This document shows, piece after piece, positions 10,318 to 20,400 of a stretch of DNA of 64,000 nt. The DNA comes from Odontocerum albicorne (Eukaryota > Arthropoda > Insecta > Trichoptera > Odontoceridae). The notes beneath the pieces are model-generated. The model saw nothing but the letters and a program-made list of their open reading frames with translations. It was not told the DNA's origin and made no database searches. Positions within the stretch are counted from its first letter, which is position 1; every line of letters starts with the position of its first letter. Both the position numbers and the translations under genes were made by a program. The stretch lies in contig OX463839.1 of the NCBI GenBank assembly GCA_949825065.1, forward strand, positions 33,179,540 through 33,243,539, given 5' to 3'.

Positions 10318-11250
10318 GTGAAACGAATACTGCCGCTATCTCATATGACTCAAGATCAGCAATCTTCTTCTTCTCCCTGGCTCCATCCCAACTCACTGAC
10401 TGCGAAGACTGTTGGGGTCAGCTCTCCTCGTCCTCAGGTTGTATGCTCTTCTGTCCCGGACTACGTCATCCAGGCCGTGCCTCTGCATCAGGTTATCTTT
10501 TTGCACCACCCATGAATTATTTGGTCTTCCTCTGGTTGTTATTCGAGGAAGATCCATGGAGATTGCCTGGTTCACAATGTGATCGGGTGCTCTGCGTCCA
10601 ACGTGCCCATACGAGTACCATCTCAATCGCCTCTCCTCCATCTTACTGTTGATGTCTGTAACACCTAGGCTTCCATGAATGCGTGAGCTTTTTATTTTAT
10701 CTCTTAGAAACACACCAGTTGACCATCTTAGCATGCGCATTTCAGCAGTTTCTATTTGCCTAGAGTAAGAGTTATACATTGTACAGCATTCGGAGCCATA
10801 GAGGAGTGCGGGTCTCTCAATCGTTTGGTATACTTTTTCTTTTAACTTTACTGGCATTTTCGGATCACATAGAACTCACGTCATTGATCTAAACTTCATC
10901 CATCCCACACTAATTCTACGTGTTACATCTGCTGCACATCCTCCATCGCTATGGATGAGTGACCAAAGATACTTAAAGGAGTCACAATTTGGTAATGTTT
11001 CTCCATCCATTTGCATTACGGGAGTGACAGCATTTGTGTTCTCGAATGGTAGGTACAGATACTCTGTTTTCTTTCTGCTCAGTCTCAATCCATTGTCCTC
11101 CAAGATTCTTCTCCACCTTTCCAGACTATTTTGCAGGTTTTCATGTTTTTCACTTAGTAATACGATATCGTCTGCAAATAGTAGGATCTTTAGGAGACTG
11201 TTACGAGACTCAAGATCAGCAATGCAGGATCCAATGGACACTTATTAAGA
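10318..11250 (-). pseudogene. Non-LTR retrotransposon (LINE) reverse transcriptase, 5'-truncated
   Basis: The frame from 11241 to 10879 contains LLFADDIVLLSEK (the reverse transcriptase catalytic F-A-D-D box), NGLRLSRKKTEYL (the L-S-x-x-K-T block) and YLWSLIHSDGG. A TGA at 10876-10878 interrupts it where related elements have a sense codon. The same frame then continues through PVKLKEKVYQTIERPALLYG and AEMRMLRWSTGV to RLRWYSYGHV and a basic tail ending at 10393. The motif order is that of RTE-like or related LINEs, in which only the C-terminal half remains. W-Y-S-Y-G-H-V holds two residues more than the R-W-F-G-H-V/I of other LINE copies here (12987, 39715); the extra codons are the CTCGTA insertion at 10610. 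The endonuclease and most of the polymerase are missing. Confidence 0.85.
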
Positions 11251-11349
11251 AGATACGTATATTTTTGAGTAAATGTGTAATGTATGACATTTATAAAAAT
11301 GAAGTCGTATACAATACAACAACGCGTTCAAATTGAGAATTATTTTATG

Positions 11350-11722
11350 TATTGTAATCTCCGGAAACGGTGATGTTAATTGACCACCAAGATCATGTGA
11401 CCTGACACCGTTGGACTAATTTATCTGGGGTTACGTGAAAAGCCAGGTCTATAAGAATGGCCCCCGATCAATTCCTGAGCTGAATGACAAAATTATTCGC
11501 GTTATTGGTGAGTTAGAACCGCAATTATGCCAAAATGTCATCGAAAATTTGACAAAAGAGTGGACATCTGTGGAGCTGCAAGAGATGGACATTTGGCGGA
11601 TATAGTTTTTTGTGTTTAAATGTCATATATTATACTTCAATGACCTATTAAAAAAAAATTGAAATCAAAGCAAATTGTGTTTTATTAAAGAATTAAAAAA
11701 ATTTAATAAAAAAACTGCTCAA
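11350..11722 (+). pseudogene. Tc1/mariner-superfamily transposase, C-terminal fragment
   Basis: The + frame reads ISGNGDVN, a stop, then PPRSCDLTPLD, FIWGYVKSQVYKNGP, IPELNDKIIRVIGELEPQLC and NVIENL. CDLTPLD is the third-acid region of the DDE domain (with D rather than the E of Tc1), followed by the W-G-Y-V-K tail. It has at least two in-frame stops and one frame slip. The end AAAGACCCTTTATA near 11722 may be the terminal repeat. The 5' two-thirds of the element is absent. Confidence 0.75.
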
Positions 11723-11744
11723 TTCGAAAGACCCTTTATAAGAA

Positions 11745-12185
11745 GAGCGTAAGAATACTGATGTAAATCGAGAATTTGAAATAATGTTATAATATTTTTA
11801 TAAGATAAAAACGGTAGAAGTAAGAGCGTTGCGTTGAAGTGTAGAAAAATTATGTATAACAAAATATGGAATTAGGTAATTAGGATAGAACGGGGATCGA
11901 AAAAAGATACAGCAATTAAGATGAAGAAAACAATATTGAGATGGTTCAGCCTAGAAGAAACAATGAATGGTAAAAGATTTACAAATATAATTTATACGAT
12001 ATAATGCTCGAGAAGTTCGGGTTGAAGACCTAGGAAAACTTAGCATGATCGAATGAATCAAATTATGAAAGAGGGAAGAGAGAAAATCCTTTATATTAGA
12101 AGAGTACGTGTGCCAGCATAGAATGAAGTGGTCTCTGTCTATCTCAATAGGGACATTGGGTGATGGTGATGATGATGTTATTTAA
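11745..12185 (+). mobile_element. Decayed LINE 3' end
   Basis: Frameshifted scraps resemble the C-terminal LINE region (ATTGAGATGGTTCAG from L-R-W-F). The copy ends at TGATGGTGATGATGATGTTA, a GAT-rich tail of the kind that closes several insect LINEs and mirrors the CATCATCATAT end at 40573. Confidence 0.6.
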
Positions 12186-12824
12186 GGTAAATATGTTTTA
12201 AATTTACAGTTTAGTTAAATTATACGAGATCCAGTACCCACCCTCAGAAAGCACAACGGTGGAATGAAGCAAATTTACCAATTTCTGCTCGGAGCCCATT
12301 AAGAGATTTCATGTTCTGCAGGGTAGTTCAGAGCCAGCATTAATTTGAATGTAAAGTATTCAAAACAGCCAATTTAATACATATAACTGACTATTATCAT
12401 AAAATGTATAATTTTGACTATTTCATTATAGTTAGGTGGAAATCTGTTCTTTGTATATATCTCAATGGCGTGATGGCGATGGTGTTAATATTTCAATTTA
12501 AAGAAAATAAATCACATCGATTTTGCATTCCTACACGAAATACGGCACGATTTCGAGGAAACAGCGCCATCTTTATAAGCATAATGGATAACTAGGTCAG
12601 GTGACCCTTTTAAGCTTCGAAGTAAAAAAAGTTTTTCGTTTTCATATTTCATTGAAAATAAAATTGAAAGTGAGATTAAGAAGATAACACAAGGCGATCT
12701 ACTTTCAAAGACACAGAGGGAAATATTCGTTTTTTAAATAACATATTTCTTCGAATCGAGAAAGGCTAAAATGACGGTTCACAACAGTGTATTAGTATTA
12801 GTGTCAATGTTGATGCATGAGACT
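12186..12824. other. Non-coding stretch
   Basis: I see no gene or repeat that I can name. Confidence 0.5.
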
Positions 12825-13410
12825 GAAACGTGGAAAACAAATTAAAGGAGCCGAGTAATTTCGGTGGACATGCATGCACTTAGAAGAAAATATGGTGTTT
12901 TTATGTATGACAGAATAAGAAATTAAATTATTATGGATGAATGTGAGTTAAATACTAACATGTTAAGTAGGGTGCAAAATAACACGTTGAGGTGGTTTGG
13001 ACATGTTGAACGGATGAGTGACAAAATAGTTTATAATGCAAGTATAAGTGAACGTTGTGGAAGATGACGACGGAAAATGTATGATTCATTTTATTTTTAT
13101 TTTAATTATACTCGTATATGACAAGATTAATAATTTGGGGGGAAAAAAACAATGGGTAATTAAATTTAATTTGGACATCAATTTTTATGGATGAAAGTGA
13201 ATGAAAGTTTGAAAGAAGGAAAAGTAAAAAGTAAGAGAGACATAAGTTATATGAGAAAATAAATGGATGTGTAGGAAGCGAGGAAAGTATGTCGTGTCGA
13301 GTCGACGAAGATAAAGGTTGTGAAATACATTCTCCACGAAGACTCGTACAAAGTGGATGTGGATCATAGGGAAGTTTAAAGAGAAAAGATTTTGTGTTAA
13401 GTACGATTCT
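12825..13410 (+). mobile_element. LINE C-terminal fragment with a 90-bp interruption
   Basis: CACTTAGAAGAAAATATGG (M-R-A-L-R-R), TTGAGGTGGTTTGGACATG (L-R-W-F-G-H) and GAAAGTTTGAAAGAAGGAAA (L-K-E-G-K) align with 39596-39790 and 6000-6200. Between about 13083 and 13172 an AT-rich insert with TACTCGTA at 13119 separates the two halves. Stops are present throughout. Confidence 0.75.
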
Positions 13411-13729
13411 CAAAATAAGACTTAAAAGAGGAAAAAACAAATTTAAATCGACGCCAATACCACATTTCAAAAGAATCTATTTTTGAATTTAATCAATATT
13501 CAGTATTTGTATAAGAAATAATTTTCTATGAATCGGATTAGGTTGCTCGAGATGTTGACGACTCAATTAGATATTTAAAATTTGTACTTGATGTAAATTA
13601 TTATATATTAGTGAGAGACTCGGCCTCGTAACACTAAGTTTTGACAGATTCTAGTGAAATATTATAATTAAGGTTGATTCACGTGTAGAAGGTAAGTGAC
13701 AATCTCGAACGTTGTGATTTTATTTTGTT

Positions 13730-13966
13730 ATCTCGTTTTAAATCAACTAATGGGTTACAAAATAATAGTTTTAAATCAACTAATATCCGTTACAAGTTAA
13801 TCGTTCAAATTGACTAATGTGTTACAAGTGCATCGTTTTAAATTAAGTAATCTGTCACAAGTGCATCGTTTTAAATTAAGTAATCTGTTACAAGTACATC
13901 GCTTTAAATTAACTAATCTGTTACCAGTGCATCGTTTCAAATAAACTAATCTATTGCAAGTATATC
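13730..13966. repeat. 33-bp minisatellite, about seven copies
   Basis: CAAGTGCATCGTTTTAAATT-type units start at 13825, 13858, 13891, 13924 and 13957, a strict 33-bp period, with two more diverged copies upstream. Confidence 0.9.
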
Positions 13967-14004
13967 GAACATGATTTATAGAAAAAACTCAAATAGTTAA
14001 TGTG

Positions 14005-14235
14005 ATTAAAAAAAGGGTATGGGCTGAAAAACATCTGGTGTCCCCGTGGTTGGGTTCGCCCTATATTGGTGGGGTGTATCTTGGCCGAGGGGATGCTATT
14101 AGATGAGCCCAGACCTTTTGATAGCTTCTGTATTTAATGTATTATCTGCAATTTATGTGTTTTAGAAGTGTTATTTAAATATAATCTGTACATACTATGT
14201 TGCTATCAATAAACCTATTATTTATTTATTTATTT
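14005..14235 (+). mobile_element. Retroelement 3' end with TTTA tail
   Basis: GGGTATGGGCTGAAAAACAT starts at 14016 and recurs at 63959. The segment ends with AATAAACC followed by (TTTA)n, typical of a LINE 3' untranslated end. No coding part is attached. Confidence 0.6.
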
Positions 14236-14524
14236 AAAAAATCGTCAAACATGTAATTTTTTTACAAAAATATTTAATTCATGGATTTAAAAGTAATGAC
14301 TTTTTAATAGATATTCCTTTTAATTCAAGTGTTTCCAGCCAGTGAACAATGATGAGTTAATTGTGTCCATTGATAATATAATTTTTCTTTTTTCTTTTAT
14401 ATATACTAGAGTCATAAATCATGGCAAGCTCTCGCAATCAACATGTGAAGTAATATACCACGTTTATCTAATAAGAATAGTAATTTTATATACCTATTCA
14501 TTTTATCCGAAACTATAAGCTTTC

Positions 14525-14815
14525 TTAACATTTTGCAAATGGAGGGAGTTTTGGCACTGGGTAATTCGCCAAAATTAGATTTTCATAAAATGTTGGATAT
14601 GCATCATTTAGTGGGCATTCAACGAATATATGATCACATGTTTCGTCGCTAAGGTCACATTCGCACATGCTCGAATTTAAAACTTTGATATTTGTTAAAT
14701 GTTTCTTTGTGGAAGAATGTCCAATACGTATCCGACATATCGTCCCCGATATTGAAGGAACACGTAACTCGATTTTTTTGTATAAGTAACTTTCTTTATT
14801 TTTTGTCTTCTCTTG
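14525..14815 (-). pseudogene. Jockey/CR1-like LINE, C-terminal Cys/His block
   Basis: The minus frame reads ICRIRIGHSSTKKHL, CECDLSDETCDHIFVECPL and a short tail. I-C-R-I-R-x-G-H and the C-x-C-x8-H-I-F-x-E-C-P pattern close the second ORF of many Jockey and related LINEs. It is open for 100 codons to a stop at 14525, but the reverse transcriptase domain is missing. Confidence 0.75.
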
Positions 14816-14829
14816 TATTATTGACACAT

Positions 14830-16010
14830 TTTTGCATTAACACATATATTTATTTACAACGCGGAACGCATTTATTCATAACTGCAATACCAAGTGACGT
14901 TTTTATTTTATTATATTTTTCCAGAAAAATCAAAATTATGTTAACATGTTAGGCGCCTGAACTTGATGAGACTGTTTGATCGTAGAGTAATATTTAATTT
15001 GATCCTGATTTTCAAAGTAGTAAACGCAATAATTGACTGTCCTAAGTTCTGGATTTGATTCGATTGTTAATTTTTTGTATGCCTTGGATTAAGCTTGGCC
15101 TGTCTCAAGTATTATGCTCGTATGATGCATATACGAGTACATGCACACGTACGTAATGCTTTACTATATTTTTCGTTTACGGTTCATGCAAATGTTTATA
15201 CTTTTTGTGACAAGTTGAATTTATACTTTGCGCACTCTAATTTGAGAATTACTAACTATTTTTAATGATCGATAAAATATCTGCATTGTAATAAAATAAA
15301 TCATATTAGCACCAACTGCGAAAAAAATATTAATTCGAAAATATCAAATATTGCTCCAGTAACAACCGGTTCAATTCACATAAACATTGAAATGGAAAAT
15401 TGTGGACATTCGTAAGCGTGAGTAAGAAATTAGTTTGATAAACGTTGACTCTGACCTGGTCTGTACTCAATCGTAACTCTGCGATCGCTGTGTCACGAGT
15501 TATTAGATAGTCATAGATTTTCGTAAAAACTTTACCACGTGAGTTGCGGTGGCAGAATGACCTGGAATCCACGTAGTCGGATCACTTTCTTCGTCGATCG
15601 CGGTATCGTTCGTGATGCGAGGCGCGTGCCTCGAATCGTCACTTTCTTTATGACGCGGGATGACGTAGTCGCACTGTTCGTCACAAGAAGATATATAACG
15701 TACGAGTACAAGATGCCGCGATTTTTTCATCCTGACGCTAATCTTTCAGGGTCGGCTGAGTAGGCGATGAGTTGAGTGATTCACGAAAATTGCCGGCTGG
15801 GGCATTCTGAAGAAGAATGCAAATGAGGTATCTTTTTGTATCTAGGAGTGCCGATTTATTTTAAAATTTATATATGTATATATCATATATACATGTTATT
15901 AATATTTTTAGCACAAAACTGTGCTTAATGGTTAATATACTTATTATATAGAAAATGAGAGAATGATGAACAGATAGAAAACGCTAAAGAAAAAAACACA
16001 TGAAAAGAAA
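14830..16010. other. Non-coding, with an unassigned GC-rich patch at 15535-15800
   Basis: The patch 15535-15800 is richer in CpG than its flanks and repeats short TCGTCA/TCGTGA/TGACG strings on both strands. Frames are open on both strands for about 75 codons, but I recognise neither product. TACGAGTA occurs at 15132 and 15701. The rest is AT-rich with no structure. Confidence 0.4.
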
Positions 16011-16013
16011 TGA

Positions 16014-16083
16014 AGAAACGTGCTGGACTCGAACCGACGACTGCTACTCCCTAGATAGCCGTTTTACCATCTACGCTAACATA
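16014..16083 (-). repeat. tRNA-like sequence (SINE head or tRNA pseudogene)
   Basis: On the minus strand TAGCGTAGATGGTAAAACGG (A-box) and GTCGGTTCGAGTCCAGC (B-box) are about the right distance apart. The acceptor stem does not close well, so a functional tRNA is unlikely. Its head differs from the SINE-1 head. Confidence 0.55.
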
Positions 16084-16159
16084 TACATATACACCCTGCC
16101 AATTCTAGTATTTGACTCTGTACGTTGGAACTCATGAAAAAAAGGAGAGATTAAAGAAA

Positions 16160-16925
16160 ACATCACAGATTTCTGATGCGGCTGAATTTTTTAACTTTTG
16201 TAAATTAATCCACCAAAAGATTCGCAAGGATATCCGTGAATTAAATATGAACCTCGTCAGAAGAACTATCTAAACTAGAAAAAAGCCTCAAGAGAACGAA
16301 CCACTAGCTAACATCAAACAAGGAAATCATCACAGCTCTCCGACTTTTCGACGACACGGTTTTCAGAAATCGTGAAATGTTGCCGAGGAGATTGAAAGAT
16401 TTCAGCAACAACCTCTTTAATGATCCCACAGATACTTCATCACAAGACTGCTCTGTCCAAACTCAGGACGATGATGAGGAAGCAGAACCTGTCCCTGGGA
16501 AGTACGAAACGTTATATGCAGTTTGAAACTAGGAAAACCACCAGGCTTTCCATTGACATCATTAAAGAAACGGGCGAAGAAGTAGACAATATGTTAGCGA
16601 AAATCTTTGCATCATGTCTACAAAACGAAGATATTTCAGAAGAATGGAAATATATCCCCATAATCCTGCTCCACAAAAAGAGAACAAAGAAGATCTTAAG
16701 AATTACCGACCCATTAGCTTACTACCAACTCCATGTAAAGTTTTCACCAAGATTCTTTCAAATCGACTTAAAATAACTTTTGATGGAAATCAACCGAGAG
16801 ATCAACCTCAAGAAATCAAGCTGGATTTAGATGAGGTTACATCAAAATGTACAAAATTCAGGTAGTAAAGGAAATTGTGGAACGTTGTCAAGAATACCAG
16901 CTTCCATTGTATAGAAATACATTTT
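16160..16925 (+). pseudogene. LINE reverse transcriptase, N-terminal half
   Basis: Frames in order contain LFNDPTDTSSQDCSVQTQ, IIKETGEEVDNMLAKIF, a P-x-W-K-like segment (SEEWKYIPIIL), and then, after a frameshift, KEDLKNYRPISLLPTPCK and VFTKILSNRLK. The block N-Y-R-P-I-S-L-L and F-T-K-I-L-x-x-R-L are hallmarks of the LINE reverse transcriptase fingers region. The last piece (VKEIVERCQEYQLPLY when read across a stop near 16864) is the usual lead-in to the first catalytic Asp, which is missing. It ends abruptly at about 16925. Confidence 0.8.
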
Positions 16926-17330
16926 TTCATTAAAAAATAACTGAAGGGGTATGATAATGGTAAACCGTTGTGATATGATTATCATTATAACAAAAAATCA
17001 ATTTATTGTGATTGTTTAACATTAAGTATCCAAGCCTTATCTACTGCTACTAGCGCGCTTACAGTTCCAGCATGGCGCATGCGGAGTTTTCAATTCTGTT
17101 CAACCTGCTCTATCTATTATGTGGACTTCCACTGGGTTTCCGATGCTTTTGGTGAACGAGGTAGATTTTTTAATTGTCATTGCGTCTCCAAAGCAAGAAA
17201 ATGTTTATGAAACAAAAAAATGTGGTTCATTAATCTATTGGTATGTTGAAGATCATGACCGGGAAACAATATCGTGGTCGCTCCCAATAATCGAGCCACC
17301 AGGTTTATAATCGCGGGAGTAGGTATCTCA
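16926..17330. other. Unassigned; short hydrophobic open stretch at 17072
   Basis: From an ATG at 17072 the + strand reads MAHAEFSILFNLLYLLCG and then stops after 27 codons. This resembles a signal peptide, but it lies in TE-rich DNA with no partner exon, so I do not call a gene. Confidence 0.25.
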
Positions 17331-17535
17331 CAGTTCGCCATCTTATGCGTTGGAAATACTATCGCACGTGGAGAGGCAAAGACAGTTGCACACGGCTACC
17401 AAGGGAGAGTATTTTTATCAGACGATCTCTCAAACCTGACTGAAACCCTTTTTTTTGTGTTCCATTTAAAATCGAACTGAAAACACCTAAGGTGGAAAAC
17501 AAACGTCTTATCAACTAGGCTACGTAGGTCAATTA
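17331..17535 (-). mobile_element. SINE-2, partial
   Basis: Homologous to 57690-57876: GTTGGAAATACTATCGCA against ATTGGAAATACTATTCCGCA. The end on the minus strand is the SINE head (complement of TTATCAACTAGGCTACGTAGG), with an eroded B-box. Confidence 0.7.
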
Positions 17536-18439
17536 ACCTATCGATGTTTTTTTTTTGTTTCAAATTCAGTGGCATATTTTACAAAACTTATATTTATAAA
17601 AATAGTATACAACATTTATAAAGAGGAATTTTTTGTGGCATGAATTGTAAGTTTTTTGTAAATACCTCGTCAAGAGACATTTATGAGCCTACAAAAGCTT
17701 GTTTTTACAATTATTTAAGTAATCAAATTAAATAATATCCGCATTCAGAGATATATCTAAAATATGACGTAATAATATATTATAAACTAATTAATGCAAT
17801 AGCCGTTAATCATTATGGCCACGTTTGTCCAGTGTGTTCAATGGCATTCGCGAAACTTGATTAATTAATGATCACATAAAACTCTTCAGGCAATTTTTGG
17901 CAACGCATAAATTTCTTTCATGGAACATATTCTCGAAATTTAAAAAATATCACAAATTTATTGTTAACGTCAATGCTGGAACACGAACATTGGGTAACTC
18001 CGGATGATATTGCATGGAAAAGTGCTGGCTGTCCTGGAGAAGCTGGGGATAAATAAGAAAGGAAGGATGCCAGCAAATGACCCAAGATTGCTCGAGGTAG
18101 AGAGCAATCGTTTTCGAGGTTCCAGCTCTTCCGAATTGTACGGTCATTAGAAGTAAATAATAAATAAGGAAATTGCAATGTCGCATCAAACACATCCATA
18201 CTTTGAGATAGTGATACAAATTTAAGACGTAAACTACATCTCACATAAGTATAACTTACATACAAATTTATAACTTACATAAAAAGTTCAAAGGAATGTA
18301 AACTATAAAATCTCGACCGATTTATTTTTATTACAGCATTAATAACGCAGAGCGGATCTTGACCTTTTAAAGATGGTTCTTATTTTTCAAAAGTAAATTG
18401 TCAAATAGATGTACTACGATATTGATCATTTGTTTTTTT
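17536..18439. other. Non-coding stretch
   Basis: I see no gene. Segment 17960-18210 is less AT-rich than its flanks and open on the minus strand for 89-115 codons, but the product has no recognisable motif. Confidence 0.4.
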
Positions 18440-19030
18440 ATTTTAATTAAATAAATAAATAATAAGTTTATTGAGAGCAATGTAGTGAATAAATGTACAT
18501 CCTAAAATTACAAACATGTGTTAAGGCAATGGAAAAATACATTTGAGAGAGATAAACCATCAACATATTCACAACCGAGATACACCTTCATTAAAGGAGG
18601 GCAAATTAGGCCGCGAGAACGCCGTTATACACCTTAAACATATTACAAAAAAAAATCAAATAAGCAGTTGATGCAATAATATTACTTAATTCCAGTTGAC
18701 ACAATAATTAATTGATATAAACACAATAAATATGTAAAAATATAAGGGCATATGCCCAATATATACATACAAGCTCAGATTCACTGCCAACGCAAAGACA
18801 GAAAAGAAAATATAAATCTAAATTTTGACAAAACATATAAGTAAAATAGAAAATAACAGGCACACATAAACAGACAAAAAGAAAGATTGGAGGATGTACC
18901 AGCAATCTTTAATTAGTAAATCACCTGAAAGGTGTCTTTCGAGGGCATCCCGAATGGAGCACGTATTTTCCAGTCCCTTTTAAAGGACGAAGATAAATGA
19001 TTCCAGTATTTCTAAACCGCGCAAGAGAAT
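18440..19030 (-). mobile_element. LINE 3' end
   Basis: On the minus strand the segment ends GCTCTCAATAAACTTATTAT followed by a TTTA tail (complement of AAATAAATAAATAATAAG): a poly(A)-signal-like 3' end. Upstream codons near 18930-19010 read as a short open piece (RPLKGTGKYVLHSGCP) that I cannot place in a LINE domain. Confidence 0.5.
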
Positions 19031-20105
19031 GCTCATCTATAAATAGAACGATAATAACTAGGAAGAAGTATTATCGTGTATTGATACCATAACCATAGTA
19101 CGAGTATTTTCTGGATAACACAATCAACTGTAGTAAGAGTGCTTTGAGCACAATGTATTGTTTTCTTTCAATGTTAAGATAGTAAAAAATGCACGTTGAT
19201 TGCAAAATATAAAAAATAAAATATAATATAAAAAATAAAACAAAAACAAACATATGGTATATAAGAGTTCTAGGTTAATTAATGTATTTTTGTACCAGTC
19301 AAAACATTCCAGAAATGTATAACATATATGTATAGGTGAGGAATATTATTTATGATAAAATATTCACCCGGTAGTTTTATTTATAAAAATGAGTATACCA
19401 GTGTTGTTAAATGAAAATAAATATAGACTATTTATAACCGTAAAACATGTCACAAGTTTGTATATTTTTTATCATGACTCGGAAGTGGTAAGCTTTTCAA
19501 GTCAATATTTATAATTAATAGGATTTTTATTCGGAGTATATGCACTAAAACATTACTTATATCAATATTGCAGTCCCGTGAGAAATATGTTTAGATTTTC
19601 ACTGCAAAGAAGATTATTCCGTAATTTCAGATATTTTATTCGATATCTTAGTTAATGGAAATCTTTGATTAATAAAAAGTATTGACGAGATAATTTACAC
19701 CGATGGTATTTAAACACTGCTTTAAATAATTCTTAAAACCAAAAGTGATGAAACGATATACTCGTACATCATTTTAGAATCGTGATAGTCTTTCTGAAAC
19801 ACGTAAAATTGTATTGTTATGAAAGCTCTTTATTTCAGGAAATAAGAATATCAAATATGTAGCGAAATAATAAGTTCACTGATCAATGCATCAATAGAAA
19901 ATAAAAAATCTGCTATATTTTCAACACTGTTTTATAATACTGCCATGTGAGGAGGTTATTGTTTATTTGTTTATATTATGTAAGCGTTATTTAATTCTTG
20001 ATTTAAAAAAACCTCGAGGAAAACATAATATGTTCAAATAAAATAAAACACGGCCATTTTACTCGAGAAAAAACAAACCTACAGTCAAATATTAATAATA
20101 AAAGG
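19031..20105. other. AT-rich non-coding stretch
   Basis: Only two 8-mer motifs (19099 and 19759) are notable. Confidence 0.5.
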
Positions 20106-20400
20106 ATTATTTATATTGCGCCGTTTAGAGAGCAACCCTCTTCCAGGGCGCTCGAACCCACCCCTGTTGACGGATTAAAAATATTACAAAATAAATATAC
20201 ATAAGTTGAGTGTAAGGATAGGTAGGTAGTGGCGTCAGTCATTAGATTAAGTACTTCTCCATATCTGCATATGTTCAGAAAAACATATTTTGTAAGAAAA
20301 CCACAGAAAACTTACCAAGAAAAGACGAACTACAAAGAAACTTTTGTAGATCTTTCGTGACGGTAACACAGCTTTAGGTGTAGTGTAATATATCAAAATT
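20106..20400 (-). mobile_element. Repeat family X, copy 1
   Basis: Shares GCGCCGTTTAGAGAGCAA at its start, CTTCTCCATATCTGCATATG in the middle and GTAGATCTTTCGTGACGGT near the end with the copies at 58085 and 60885. All three abut an AATAATAAAAG-type string, so the real 3' tail is probably on the minus strand (CTTTTATTATT). A GGTTCGAGC string on the minus strand resembles a B-box. The class is unknown, possibly a SINE. The TA at 20347-20348 is the undisturbed counterpart of the insertion at 58316. Confidence 0.7.

Noticed and set aside
13102..13470. 122-codon minus-strand frame
   Set aside because: It lies antisense to a LINE fragment and is hydrophobic and low in complexity, without a motif.
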